A stretch of 64,000 bases of DNA, from positions 50,429,356 through 50,493,355 of the forward strand of contig CM054145.1 of the NCBI GenBank assembly GCA_028751875.1, read 5' to 3'. The DNA is from Rapana venosa (taxonomy: Eukaryota; Mollusca; Gastropoda; Neogastropoda; Muricidae). This document shows positions 1 to 11,709 of this stretch, one piece after another. Under the pieces are notes generated by a model, which was not told the origin of the DNA, made no database searches, and saw only the letters and a program-made list of their open reading frames with translations. The position numbers were made by a program, and so were the translations under genes. Each line of letters opens with the position of its first letter. Position 1 is the stretch's first letter.

Positions 1-600
1 CCACCAAACAAGACACGCATACAAAAACTGGGCAAAGAGCCGAAATCCCCCCTCTCAGAATAACAAACAAGCAATTAACAGCAGTAGATTCACCAAAACC
101 CGCATCGATTACACCCCCCCCCCCCCCCCCCCCCCCATCCCCTCCCTTACCCCAAACGACTTCGTAACTCTGCCAGGAAGACGGCAATTTTCCTCCTTCG
201 ATCGTTCCAGAGTTTGTGCAGTCAGTTAAAGACTGACTCCAATTAAGCGGACGCGCCATGCCAAGACTTCATCCTCTCACGCTATCGATGGGGGGACAGG
301 ACGGAAATTTGACTGGAAGGGACAGCGTTTTCCTGCCTCGTCGATAGCCTTTCCAGTCATCATTTATTCAAACACGCTTCTTGCAGCTCCCCTGCTTCGC
401 GCGTCTGTGACATGTGTGTCAACAACACGAGCTGCCTGCCGCTGTTGCTGGAAAGAGAGAGCGAGAGAGAGAAAGAGACAGACGTCTTTTGTGGAAGAAG
501 GAGCGTTCTATACTGCCTTCTAGGGGAACTGTAGTGTTACAGAAACTTTGAGGGAAGCTTGTTTGATGAGAGTGTCTGTCTACACTGTCTGAGTGAGATC
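1..600. other. Unassigned unique sequence
   Basis: Balanced, non-repetitive DNA apart from a poly-C run at about 114-136 and a short GA-rich stretch near 450-480. No open frame of convincing composition, no splice-flanked exon and no SINE module could be recognised. Confidence 0.5.
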
Positions 601-651
601 CTCATTCCTAATTCAAGCTTGCTTTTTTTTAAATTCCCTCCTTGTGTGTGT

Positions 652-677
652 GAGAGAGAGAGAGAGAGAGAGGGGAT

Positions 678-765
<88 letters not shown>

Positions 766-772
766 AGATGGA
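652..772. repeat. (GA)n microsatellite
   Basis: About 120 bp of GA dinucleotides with a few GGA and ATGA interruptions. Open frames across it are products of the repeat. Confidence 0.95.
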
Positions 773-967
773 GAGAATGGAAGTGGAGGTATTGGTTGGG
801 CCACTTGTTTTTAAAAAGTCATTTCATTCAAAACCTTTCAAATTAAAGCTAGTAGATAGAATAAACTATTATATGATAATTATAAAGCTGAAATCGGTTT
901 TCCATTTGCTTTGAAGGTCGACACGTACTTTTGTAATCTGACCGAGGGGGAAATTGATTTCGTGAAA

Positions 968-1157
968 CTATTTAGCATTTTCTTCGATAGTCTCTGCAAT
1001 GTCGACTATAGCGTAATTCAGTATTTGATGAAGGAGTTGCCAGCTGTCACGCCTGATCGACTTATTGATGATAGCAGACACCCAACCACGCAGCTGGGAG
1101 TCTGTTAAAATCTTGGCAATCCCATTGATGTTTCCTATGATGTCATTATTGTACAAC
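968..1157 (-). CDS. Terminal coding exon, unrecognised protein
   Basis: On the minus strand a strong 3' splice site (pyrimidine run ATTTTTTTTACAG, AG at 1159-1158) is followed at once by an open frame of about 62 codons ending in a stop at 968. The peptide starts LYNNDIIGNINGI, is amphipathic and helix-like (blocks WVSAIINKS, SWQLLHQILNYAIVDIAETI) and has ordinary amino-acid use, unlike the repeat-driven frames around it. The first base of the exon is G at 1157, so the upstream exon should end in phase 2, leaving one base to complete a codon or an equivalent arrangement. Upstream exons would lie at higher coordinates and are not identifiable here. Sequence below 968 would be 3' untranslated; no AATAAA was found close by. 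The family is not recognised. A chance frame behind a chance acceptor is possible but less likely, given the composition. Confidence 0.5.
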
Positions 1158-1296
1158 CTGTAAAAAAAATGTAATGATTTTGACTTAGGCAGATGTAGGC
1201 CTACTCCTGTCAGCCTGCTGTCTTTACCAAGGAAGAAAACTCTTGTTGTTAATCCAGACGTTCTAAATTAAATAGAAACTGTAAGAAGAGAAGAAT

Positions 1297-1521
1297 ATGG
1301 CATGTGCTGGCCTGCTGGTGAAAGATGCCATTAATTCCATTGGACGTCAAGCTTTGGGTAAATCGACCTGTTTTGGAAAGATCCAATTCCCAAGTACAGC
1401 TGGCTACTTTGCCAATCAGTTCCCTCCCTATTTATTTAGCCTGACCCAACCCACCCCAGCGGCCAAGAAACTCTACGGAGACTTGGAGGACCAGCAGTGT
1501 ACAGCTGACTCGTCACAGCGA
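1297..1521 (+). CDS. Candidate exon ending at a splice donor
   Basis: An ATG at 1297 opens 75 codons up to a splice-donor-like GTGAGC at 1522, cutting in phase 0 after an Arg codon. Without splicing the frame ends at 1542. The last residues before the donor (QQCTADSSQR) resemble the start of a trefoil (P-type) domain, where Cys and a D-S/P-x-R pattern precede the second Cys; only one Cys is in this exon, so this is a suggestion only. It lies on the strand opposite to the exon at 968-1157, so it would be a different gene. No good acceptor or promoter is visible upstream. Confidence 0.22.
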
Positions 1522-1545
1522 GTGAGCTGTCCATCTGGCTAACGC

Positions 1546-1995
1546 AATATATATAAATAAAAACCAGACCCTCCAACCGAACCACAAACAAACAAAAAAA
1601 ATCCCACTAAAACCAAACCACACCAAACCGAGAAAAAGCTATATATTTCTTATGGCAGTTATCATATTATTCAGACATTCAGACCCACAATCAGTTGCCG
1701 GTTTGTAATTAACGTCAAATGACCGGGTCTTGAGCCAAGGTGTTACATTTTCCCTGTTTGTATCACTGTTCTATTATCAATATATTTTCATTATGTTATC
1801 CACACATTTTTTTCCAAGGATTGAAAACTAGAGCAGCCTGGATCCGACACATTTGGATTTATTTCGTTACTAACAAAACAAGCATTCTGAACACGTTATC
1901 TTTATTCATCTACGTCGGCATACTCCATTGACAGGCTATCTGAGTAAATGAGTGTGTGGACGTGTATGTATGCGTACATGCTTGTATCAACGCCG
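1546..1995. other. Unassigned sequence
   Basis: AT-rich non-repetitive DNA. No exon, SINE head or LINE motif was recognised. Confidence 0.4.
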
Positions 1996-1996
1996 C

Positions 1997-2006
1997 GCGC
2001 ACACAC

Positions 2007-2083
<77 letters not shown>

Positions 2084-2091
2084 TTGTTGCG
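1997..2091. repeat. (TG)n microsatellite
   Basis: A CGCGCGCACACACA start runs into about 80 bp of TG with one TTG interruption. Alternating purine-pyrimidine DNA of this kind can adopt the Z form. Confidence 0.95.
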
Positions 2092-2301
2092 TGTGTCCGA
2101 GTCAACATTATACAATAGCTATATTTGACAGACATTTGTGCAATTTATTTCTATAACTGTGTTCACAGACAGCAGGCCCCTAAATTCACCAACTGTTATT
2201 TCCATAGATCAAACGATTATCAAGGTAGAAAAACACTCCTTTTTCAAGTGATCAATGAAACAAATTGCTGTCACTCCCTTCCCAGCTCACCTCTGATCTT
2301 T

Positions 2302-2700
2302 ACACACATACACACACACACACATGTATCGCGCACGCACACGTGTACACACACAAACACACACACACGTACACACACAAACACACACACGCGCGCGCAC
2401 TGTAATTGCTGGGATCGCCAAGAGATTAAGTAAATAATGAATAGGTTTTTCTACATTAAATTCATTGTTGGCAAGCCAGGACCCCCCCCCCCCCCCCACC
2501 CCCCCCACACACACACACACACGAACACACAAAGTACAATAAACAAACAAAACAAAGCAAAAAGATCCACTACGACCACCAGCAACAAAACAAAACCAAT
2601 ACAAAGCAAAACAAAACAAAACAAAGCAAAACAAGAAAAAGGCAAACACATTTTGCTGCAAGTTTTTCACACAAACATGTCGCTAACACACACGCAAAAA
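2302..2700. repeat. Composite CA, poly-C and CAAAA repeats
   Basis: CA repeats with CGCGCGCG inserts (2302-2400) are followed by 40 bp of ordinary DNA, then a poly-C run with CA repeats (2480-2522), then an A-rich region of CAAAA/CAAAGC pentamers (about 2545-2640). Confidence 0.85.
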
Positions 2701-3258
2701 AAACAACCCAAAGAAATAAGAACAGAAAATTAAAGAAACACCAAAGAGAGCTAGCTGGCCACAACTCTTTAAGAAAAGAAGCCCCCTGTCCTGTTAGCCA
2801 GTGTCATGTCCCTAAACTGTTAACCTACCCACTTCTATACTTTACTTTGGGGATTCATTTTCGACCACCACTCCATACATTTGGCTCGTCCTGACTTTTG
2901 ACGCGATTGGTTATCGGGTTGATTTGATTTGCATACAGGCCATTAAAAAAGGCGGAAATCTTCCTTAGGCCTAAGGAAGATGCAGGGCTGGGTTTATGGC
3001 TTCATTTGCATCGAGAAGTCATTTCTTGAATTCCAAATCGTTTCTCCCTCCAGGCTTGCCCTGCTCGGAAAATAAAATCTGAGTCGACAGATTAAAGGTT
3101 GCGATTTTATTTTCATTCCCGAGGTATTTATTTATTCGTGTCTATATTCACTTTTTTTTGTCAATCATGTTTCATTGTCTGTAATAAAAATCAAAACCCT
3201 AGCAGTTTTGATTTATAAAATGATTAAACGGGTTCACAGAGGTTATTTACGTCCCTTT
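2701..3258. other. Unassigned sequence with one perfect palindrome
   Basis: Mostly unique DNA. The only notable structure is the 24-bp palindrome at 2958-2981, listed separately. No coding frame was recognised. Confidence 0.4.
2958..2981. repeat. 24-bp perfect palindrome
   Basis: The left arm ATCTTCCTTAGG is followed without any spacer by its exact reverse complement CCTAAGGAAGAT. The centre is AGGCCT. Confidence 0.9.
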
Positions 3259-3259
3259 A

Positions 3260-3265
3260 CCCCCC

Positions 3266-3316
<51 letters not shown>

Positions 3317-3507
3317 TCACAGTTTATTTGACTGGTCGATTTGATCGAACTGTATAAACACGAAAACCAATTAATCTTTTTATTTTATTTCATCGGTTGC
3401 TCTCAACAAAAATAAAATCCTCTCTCTCTCTCTTTCTCTAACATGTTTTATTTTTACAGGTTGAAGAAACATACTTTTAAAAAAAATTCTGATATATTAA
3501 GTGTAGA

Positions 3508-3577
<70 letters not shown>

Positions 3578-3592
3578 CTCTTTTTTTTAAAG
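3260..3592. repeat. Poly-C and (CT)n tracts
   Basis: A C run leads into CT repeats (3260-3314). A second CT tract lies at 3513-3592, with about 200 bp of AT-rich unique DNA between them. Confidence 0.9.
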
Positions 3593-4626
3593 CAAACTTT
3601 CTTCCTATATGCCATAAAGAAATACGGAAATAAGAATAGATACTTCTAACTCACACACAGTCAGAACTCAAGTTTAGTGTACTGCTCAGTTCTAAACATA
3701 CCTCAAGCTGTTTAACCAAAAACTGTTTCTATACAATCGACTTCCTAAATCATTTTTGAATCAAGGTTTGTGTACAACTTTTTTATGTTATTTTTTTTAA
3801 ATGACACATTTTTTGTAATACACTCTGCTGTTTAACACAACCTTTTTGGAGTGTGAAGGGGTGGGGTAGGGGTGAGCTGTCATTCCACCCCCCCTGCCCC
3901 CCCCCCCCCCGACACACACACACACACAAAAGAAGAAACAACAACAAAAGACAACCAACATTTCCAGTGCTAATATCACTCATATCTTTTTTTTGCAGTT
4001 TTTTTTTCTTAAACATGATGTTTACTTGATCTAACTTGGTTCTACTTTGTTCCACTGGTTTCGTAATCATTGTGTTTGTTTGTTTTTTTTAATTTTTTTT
4101 AACGTGAACGTTTGTTTATAATCCTACCATAAAAACTTTGTTCCTATGTTTTCATGCCAGTCTCTACATCTTAGAACGTCTGTTTTTTTCTGTGTTGCTC
4201 AGAATCAAATTTTGTAATATTTCATTTAAATCCTTTCTTCCAGAAGACACTTCACGCGGTAACGTGGGGCTGTTTATAGTATATCACAGCAGGTGGGTTG
4301 TTGTTTTTATCACAGCAAGTTCTATGTATACACTTTTTTTTAGAAGGAAACAATGCAGATCTGAAGTGATAACTTTGCAAGACTCGTTTGATTTTTTTAT
4401 GGGGCAATGTGCGTCTTCTGTTTTCAGGTATCTCACAGCATATTTTCAACATATATTATAAGGACAGCAAACCTCCTTTCTGTAAAGTCTCAGCCCCCTG
4501 CTATTTCTCCCTGCGGCTACATTGATGTACCCACGTTGTAGTCAGTTTGTTTGTTGCGTTTTCTTTCGTCTAGACTTTAATGTTATTTTCAGAAGGCTGT
4601 TTGTGTTACCAGTCTCCCATCCTTAT

Positions 4627-4631
<5 letters not shown>
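3593..4631. other. Unassigned AT-rich sequence
   Basis: AT-rich DNA with a poly-C run followed by AC repeats at 3890-3930. Open frames at 4138-4461 have no splice context or recognisable composition and are not called. Confidence 0.4.

Positions 4632-4700
<69 letters not shown>
4632..4700. repeat. (AT)n microsatellite
   Basis: About 70 bp of uninterrupted AT dinucleotide, which is self-complementary and can extrude as a cruciform. Confidence 0.95.
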
Positions 4701-4705
<5 letters not shown>

Positions 4706-5945
4706 AAACAAAGAAACAAAATAAATGGGAAGGTCTTTTTATTATTCATTTTTATCATGAGAAGGGGAGTTCAGTGGTTTTTTGTTGTTGTTTTTTAAGT
4801 GGAGTTCAGGTTTTTTAAAAATTTTAGTGGAGTTTAGTTGCTTTTATTTAGCCAAAAGTTGTAACGGATGTCCATGCTGCTTGTTGTGCGCATTGTTCTT
4901 ACTTCATATCTGGTAGTGAAGTTTAAAATAAAATGTACTTTTGCTTCTCCCCTTGATCATATCAGGGTTTGTTCGGGTTTTTGTTGTTGTTGTTGTTTTT
5001 TTTAAGATAGTTTAAGCAAAATCCTTATAATGCAACAGCGAATCAAACTTTTGTGATATAACAATTTACAAACCAGAGCAGTCAGGGCATATGCATGGAG
5101 GAGATTTGGAAATAAATACAAGCGGGATAGCAAAAGTTTTGCAGGCCTATGAACAATAATCAAAATAATTAACTATTAACCTATTGACAGTGTACAGCCT
5201 ATTAGACTAAGACAAAAATTCATGGAACGTTATTTGGCGAAATGAAATACGTGATTTCATATCTGGCCTCTGAGAAACGGTTAGTGTTGGTCTTCTGGAT
5301 GGTCGGCTGGTCGCCTTGTTGGTGGTTCATTGGTTTATTACATTTCCTTTTATTTCTTTTTTGGGGGTGGGGGTGGGATGGGGTTTCGTTATATAAAATG
5401 TGAGATTACATAACCTTTAAACTTCTAAGCCCCTATCCCTTCCCACCTCCCTCTCTATCTCCTTCATCCCTCCTCATTCCATTTTTTAAGGCTGCCCGTG
5501 CTTTTCCTTTTGGTCCCCATGTCCACGAAGCATGGCCGATTGAAGTACGCTCATAATTATAATTATTACTGACAACATTTTGTACCTGGCATTTTATGTA
5601 GTTGCAGGTCAGGGGTACAAGTGTGTGTGTGTGTGTGTAATATTGTCACCCCCTCATACTATACTGGCTTAGAGCTTCAAAATAACAGATTTTGTTTTCT
5701 TCAGTTGTAGGACGCTCACGCTCGTGTGTAGGCCTAATTCTTACAAACTTACAGAGAAGATATTAAAAATAAAACTGATTCAACACAAAAGCTTGGCAAT
5801 TCTTTGTTCAGGTTTGAAAAGAATGGCTTCTGTATTCAGATCTGGTTATGGCCTAAGGCTAAGCAAGATCAGTGTAGGCTAGGCTATTGACTTTCCTTTC
5901 TTTCTTTCCCTTTCTGTGGCTCTATTGATTAACATGTAGACTAGT
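4701..5945. other. Unassigned sequence
   Basis: Long stretch without a gene or recognised repeat beyond short TTG (4979-4998) and TG (5620-5638) runs. Confidence 0.4.
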
Positions 5946-6057
5946 CACACACACACACACGCACGCACGCACGCACGCACGCAAGCACGCATGCACAGAG
6001 AGTGAGAGACAGAGAGAGACAGAGACAAACAGACAGACTGACAGACAGACAGGCAAA
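5946..6057. repeat. CA/CACG and GACA repeats
   Basis: CA repeats become ACGC tetramers (to 5995) and then GAGA/GACA tetramers (to 6057). Confidence 0.9.
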
Positions 6058-6496
6058 GACGAACATGTCTGCCACCATTCTTGAAACAACGCAAGAATTT
6101 GGTTTTAATTAAAATGTTCGAAAGTATTTAAATGCAGCAAGACAAAGCAATGTCTTTGATTTATTGATAACGTTTGTTTCCAAAGGATTGTTTTGTTGTG
6201 ATGATGACATTGTTTGTTTGTTTGTTTGTTTGTTTTCAGCTGCCAAATAACAGATTTCGTTTTGTTTAATAGTAGAGTACACTATAAGCTAATAGCTTGT
6301 TGCTACTCTAAATGGATTTGTAACAGTGGGTTTCGTTTCTGAATAAACTTCTGTTTAAACAGGCAGAAAGCAATACAAGTCCAGAAGCTTTTCCATTTGT
6401 TGATGATGTTGCTAGCGATAATTTGAAAGTGCTGTGATTTTGAAAGCACTCATTTTGGAACAATCTGTCTGTAAGGAGAGCGAGAGGAAAGAACAA

Positions 6497-6497
<1 letters not shown>
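6058..6497. other. Unassigned sequence
   Basis: Unique AT-rich DNA with a short (TTTG)n at 6208-6233. No gene was recognised. Confidence 0.4.
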
Positions 6498-6563
<66 letters not shown>

Positions 6564-6600
6564 GACAGACATGGAGACAGTGACATACAGACAGACAGAG
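6498..6600. repeat. (CA)n then GACA microsatellite
   Basis: An uninterrupted CA tract (6498-6560) is followed by GACA-rich sequence. Confidence 0.95.
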
Positions 6601-6942
6601 GGGTCTGTCCTAACGCACGTTAAAAAGACCCCAGACAACGACAGAATTGTCCCCGACAAAAATCTGTAGAAGACACCAACTCCCCTTGGCCATCAAATTA
6701 TACATGCAAACAAGAGAACAAAAACAAACAACAATAACTCCCACAGTCCCCGGTTTTTGAAAGTGAATCTATTTTGAATACTATATATTTATTCTCTTCT
6801 CTTCTCTGCATCCCTTTACCGGGTAAGATGCAGTGTGTCTATCTTCTCCTGTGCTTGTCATTAAAATCTTTTACAGGAGGCCTGCCCGCTGGCCTCAGCC
6901 GACACATTCCGACTTCAGAGCAGCTCATTTCATAGTACAGGT

Positions 6943-7215
6943 TGCATGCTGGGTATGTTTGCGTTTCCGTAACCCACCGAACGCTAACATGAATTACAGG
7001 ATCTTTAACGTGCATATTAATTTTTGATCTTCTGCATGTCTATATACACGGAGGGAATATAAGGCAGGTCTGCACTTAAAACTGACCTGGGAGGTCATAA
7101 AAAATCTCCACCCTTAATTAATTCACTAGATACTGCCGTCGAGATTCGAACCCATCACTTCATGGATCCACAGGATTGAAGTCAAACTGTCCTAACCACA
7201 CAGCTATAGCGTCTG
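6943..7215 (-). mobile_element. B-type tRNA-headed SINE
   Basis: Read on the minus strand it begins with a tRNA-like Pol III promoter: A box TAGCTGTGTGGTTAGG and B box GGGTTCGAATCTC, separated by a spacing fit for a tRNA with a variable arm. The body ends in the sequence shared by all B copies (TTTCTGTAACCCACCGAACG on the plus strand). It is non-autonomous and would be mobilised by a LINE in trans. Other copies lie at 32432-32712, 54839-55160 and 52743-52850. Confidence 0.8.
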
Positions 7216-8734
7216 TTGGATCGTGATATAAAAACTATTGCAGAGGCAGACATGAAAAACTATATCAGTTAGCTAAAAAGATGTTAAAATAATCTTATAA
7301 AGCAATCGAAACCCATTGACAACAAATCCTAAAGAAACAGAGAAGGTAAAGAAGGACACTACGGAGAACTAGGCTCTAAGGGGAAAAAAACTGAAGAAAA
7401 AAAATGAGGGTGGGGGGGTGGGAAGGGGGGAGTAGGAGAAGACCCTGCCTGAAAATATTTTCTTATGTTTATTTCAGTATTAGCTTTGTTGCTCATTTCA
7501 TTTTTTTTTCAATGTAATTATTTATTTCCTTGTTTGTTTATCTATCCATACAACAATTTCGCTATTTCTTTTGCTCATTCATCTCTTATCTATAGAGCCT
7601 TTATATACTGATTGATTACATGATTAAGTGAGTGAACGAGCTAGTAAATGATGAGTTATCTGCATGAATGCGTGTGTGACAGAAAAAGTCAATGTTAAAA
7701 AAAGGCAACATTTTCTAGTAATCAAGCATACTGAAAAAAACATTACATGAAAACCTGCGTCAAGATGTTTACGATAGATATTACGATAGGAGCAGACATA
7801 TAAATTGGTACAGCAATCCACAAAAGGGGAAAAACCCCAGCAATTAGAAATAAATAAATAAAGAATTCCGTACATAAGGAAATGGTGATTACATACTTCG
7901 GATGTTCCTAGACCCGTTAGTGAACTTTTTACAACAGGCATATTCTATCAGAAAAGCAAGGGTCAAAATTAATGGCACCTCACTGTGATGTAACTGTTTG
8001 AAAGAAGATTATTCCAACAGCTTCCGAGGAACAAGAACAGTGCCCATTTTGTTCATGATTGGCAAACTTGTCAGTGTTTTGTCAATGCCCAATCATTGAT
8101 ACATTAGGAACAACACTGTTTGTTCTGAAAAGTTTATCATGTGATTTTTTTTTTGGGGGGGATAGTATTCTGACAGTAGTACTCTGGCAGTTGTTAACAC
8201 CAATTATACCCAGGGCTTAGAATGATACCATATTACTGATTATGTTTTTATTGGAAAATTCTACTTACATAGCTAAATTAAGACAAATTGGTTACAGCTC
8301 AGGGCACAGCATTATCATAAAGCTAACATAATTATTTTCTATGAAAATATATATCCACAACAACAATGAACTGTTAAAAAATATGGTGAACGTTTTGTAC
8401 ATTGTTGTTGACATGTATCATTATGCCATTTGGGGGAATAAGTAACATAAAGCAATGGCTTAATGACTGGATATTAGCCAGGCAACTTTGCAATGCTCTC
8501 TTTCTCTCTCTCGTTTTTTTTCCTATGAGTTTTCCGTTCTATTTTTCACGTGTGTTATTGATTGTCTTGTTTTGCTTTGATTTGACAACAATGTTTTTTC
8601 TGGCCACAATGTTTACACTGGCCACAGCGTTTATGAATTATTGGCTACTTTGATGGAACAATCTGAAACGGCCAATGAGAGGGCGTTTATTGAAATAAAC
8701 TATTTAATGAAACAAACTTTGTGAAAACAAAGAG
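7216..8734. other. Unassigned sequence
   Basis: AT-rich unique DNA. Open frames at 7624-7941 (minus) and 8402-8653 (plus) show hydrophobic, AT-driven composition with no splice context and are not called. Confidence 0.4.
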
Positions 8735-8740
8735 AGGGAC

Positions 8741-8781
<41 letters not shown>

Positions 8782-8907
8782 AGAGGGAGGGGAGGGAGAG
8801 TGGATACCTAAAGTTTCACACACACATATAAATATATCTCTCTATATGTATATGTCTATCTCTCTCTGTAACATAATATATATATATATATATTATATAT
8901 ATATATA

Positions 8908-8949
<42 letters not shown>

Positions 8950-8969
8950 TAGAGATATATAATATATAT

Positions 8970-9022
<53 letters not shown>

Positions 9023-9085
9023 ATAGATAGATAGAGAGAGGAGAGAGAGTGAGTGAGTGAGTGAGAGAGAAAGAGAGTGTGAGAG
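8735..9085. repeat. GA, AT and GTGA repeat cluster
   Basis: A GA tract (8735-8775) precedes a long AT/ATAT tract with AATAT phase breaks (8876-9018), then GATA and GTGA tetramers. The AT section is largely self-complementary. Confidence 0.9.
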
Positions 9086-9334
9086 ATAAACAAGGGAATA
9101 ATGGCACTAGTGTTAACATATATATGGCCCAGAAACATAAGCTACTTGGAAACATGTTGTCATCCAGAAGCCTGCCTACTCCCGTGAAGTACTGGTTACG
9201 TTATGTTTGTGTTTTTTTAATAGAATAAGACTGAACTTAAGGAAGGTGTGTGTGTGTGTCTTTCAGTGTGTTAGTCTAACCTTCTTGCTTCTTTCAGTAA
9301 GGCACCGTTTCGTGTTTACCCGTGTTTCGTGTTT

Positions 9335-9470
9335 AATGTAAACCCAAGGGGCAATAATTTGTTCTGTTTAAATGTTATCCATTTTCCTTAAATCAGCATA
9401 TAAATAAAACAATCAAACAATACTACTTGCAGTGTGATGTTGCGATACTGTAATGTACAATGACGATAGT

Positions 9471-9540
<70 letters not shown>

Positions 9541-9593
9541 CTAGTTATAACAAATAATGTAAACCCAAGGGGGGCAATAATTTGTTCTGTTTA
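9335..9593. repeat. Direct 36-38 bp repeat flanking a (TG)n tract
   Basis: The sequence beginning AATGTAAACCCAAGGGG and ending TTTGTTCTGTTTA occurs at 9335-9370 and 9556-9593, differing by two G residues. Between the copies lie about 100 bp of unique DNA and a TG tract (9471-9539). Confidence 0.85.
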
Positions 9594-10122
9594 CATCTTC
9601 TAACATTTTTCTTTACACTAACCTAAAATAAGTCTACAAAATAGTAACCATGTCAAGCAAAGAAAAACCTTTTTAAAAAAACCCAAACCAAAATAAACAA
9701 CTACAAAGTAAGAAAAGAGAAGAGAAAAATATACAAAACGGGTAAGTGGTGAACATATCTTCTAAAATACTGGAAGTGGAAATGGAGAACCCAATTATGT
9801 CTATCTTAAAAGCAGGGAAAAGAACAGGTTGGTTACAACACCCGCTTCAGACATCTACATCATAATTAAGTTCTGAAAACAAAACACACGACTACAACAC
9901 ACGACCATCACTGTCCACAACTCCATTCTGACAGATGAACGAAGAATGGTACCTTAATCTTCCAGCCCCTAAGTGACAACTGGTTGCTGATAACGAATGA
10001 AGAACAGAAGCAATGGTCTACGTTTGTTTGTATGGTTGGGTATATGTATGCACGTCAGTACACTTTATGTAAACTAAAATGCAGAAAAAATACAACTTTG
10101 AAACTAATTGTAACATTGCAGA
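9594..10122. other. Unassigned sequence
   Basis: Non-repetitive DNA without a recognised gene or mobile element. Confidence 0.4.
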
Positions 10123-10412
10123 TATGAACTTTTGGAACTGTCAGCCCACTGATTGTGTTGCCCCTGTGTTTTAACAAGTCGGCTGAGAAATCCACTCCTC
10201 ACAAAGTTAAACTGCATTGGAAAGTGACTGCTGATAATCCAATATGTTTTGTAGTCGATGATGCCAATATCAATTTTCCAAACTTTTTGTCTGATGAGTT
10301 TCACTCCTGGACAAATAACTCTATCAATCAAAAACCTGCTGGTCAGCTGTATTGCGTTAGTAGCATACTTACTAATATACGATCTGGCGATTACAGAAAC
10401 TTGAAAAATTAA
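10123..10412 (+). CDS. Possible exon or degenerate coding fragment
   Basis: An acceptor-like TTGTAACATTGCAG ends at 10122. Downstream, a frame of about 90 codons (open from roughly 10140 to the stop at 10412) has ordinary composition (blocks KVKLHWKVTADNPICFVV and SDEFHSWTNNSINQK). The frame is not open from the acceptor itself: a TGA intervenes, so either the acceptor is spurious or the fragment carries a frameshift. The protein is not recognised. Confidence 0.22.
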
Positions 10413-10829
10413 CTCTGGGCATTATTGTCAACCAAGACAACCAGTCTCTTTCATTTTGATTTTGTTCTCCATCTGTAAATATTACACACACACACAGAAG
10501 CAAATAAGATAATGTTTGTATTACTTGTGAATGGCATTTCCATCACAAAAGAAGTCCATAGAAATAATGGAATTTGAACGAATATCAATAACTGATAACA
10601 AAACAATCGTCAGATTTTAAAAATTTTAATCTTTTGATAACTTCCATGATTATATGTAATCTCACATCACCTTAAAGGCATCATGTATTTTTGTCGAACT
10701 TTGTTTAGATCTAGAAGACTATGTCACTAAGTCAACTTGTTTTGCTTGGAAATGTCAACACTGACATGGTGGTCACGAAAGACCACACCAGAACTTACTT
10801 GAGGTGCCTGACGGTCGGTTCATGGTGCT
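10413..10829. other. Unassigned sequence
   Basis: AT-rich unique DNA with a short AC run near 10484. Nothing was recognised. Confidence 0.4.
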
Positions 10830-11229
10830 GTGTACTACTCCTCAGCCCTCACACACAGCACCGGCCAGCACACGATGATGACAGTGACAGTTCCTCGTGA
10901 CTCACACTGACTGACTGACAGACTGACTGACTGACACCCTCCACTGACAAGACCACTCGGCCAGCGCCAGACGCCTGTCAACTCAATGGGCACTGCTTGC
11001 TGTGTCTGTCCTGTCAGCCCAGGCAGCCAGCGCATACCCCGGGTACATACCAGTCCGGCACCAAACCACGACCTCAACTGAACCACAACTCGTAACTGAC
11101 CGTCACTTGTGGTCAGGCCGGAATAAGCTAGCCGCTACCAAAACCACCTCACCGTGTCCTCGAGTCGGAATTGTCGTCTGCTTCAGTCACGCCGCTGTTA
11201 CCTTTTCCTGACCTCCGCCACAACCTGGA

Positions 11230-11237
11230 CCAATCAG
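11230..11237 (+). promoter_or_regulatory. CCAAT box (NF-Y type)
   Basis: CCAATCAG matches the NF-Y core and sits in the CpG-rich block. Confidence 0.45.
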
Positions 11238-11365
11238 ATTAGAGCGCTGTGGCGGCGACAAGCAGACGACAGAAAGGCAGACTGGAAGGACAGACGCTAG
11301 ACGCGCCCCCAGCATGGCGTACAGACAGCGGGCCGTCTGCGGAGCTGGCGGACATCACGACCTTT

Positions 11366-11398
11366 GATTGGCTGCTAGGGTGTCAATCGGGGGCGGGG
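11366..11398. promoter_or_regulatory. Inverted CCAAT box next to GC box
   Basis: GATTGGCT (CCAAT on the minus strand) is followed 19 bp later by GGGGCGGGG, an Sp1/KLF-type element. Confidence 0.45.
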
Positions 11399-11595
11399 CT
11401 TAGAGTGTCCTCTGTTGGCTGCAAGATGTGCACCGCCATTGCGTGTGTCGCTTACTTGCAAGGGCAAGCTTGCTCTCTGCCTCTCCAGTTTGGTTGGCGT
11501 GACCAAATGATCTGATGTGGCGGGCTATTGATTTGACGGGCCTGCTGCATTCTCCTGACGATGAGTCTACTTTCTGGTGACAGCCGACCATCCAT

Positions 11596-11599
<4 letters not shown>

Positions 11600-11652
<53 letters not shown>
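11600..11652. repeat. (GA)n microsatellite
   Basis: Uninterrupted GA dinucleotide. A short 27-bp direct duplication (GGGATGATGATGTACTCAAT, twice) lies just downstream at about 11662-11708. Confidence 0.95.
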
Positions 11653-11656
<4 letters not shown>

Positions 11657-11709
11657 TGAAGGGGGATGATGATGTACTCAATGTAGTGGGATGATGATGT
11701 ACTCAATCT

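Larger units (their letters stand above)
10830..11560. promoter_or_regulatory. CpG-rich block, candidate promoter
   Basis: CpG density and GC content rise sharply against the AT-rich flanks. The block holds a CCAAT box (CCAATCAG, 11230-11237), an inverted CCAAT box (ATTGG, 11367-11371) and a GC box (GGGGCGGGG, 11390-11398) within 170 bp, an arrangement typical of CCAAT/GC-box housekeeping promoters. On the minus strand a splice-donor-like AAAAG|GTAACA lies near 11206, consistent with a first non-coding exon transcribed leftward. The direction is not settled and divergent transcription is possible. A TGAC tetramer run sits at 10905-10935. Confidence 0.45.

Noticed and set aside
7624..7941. 105-residue minus-strand ORF
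   Set aside because: Composition is AT-driven and hydrophobic, with no start context, splice sites or motif. Such a length is expected by chance in this much AT-rich DNA.
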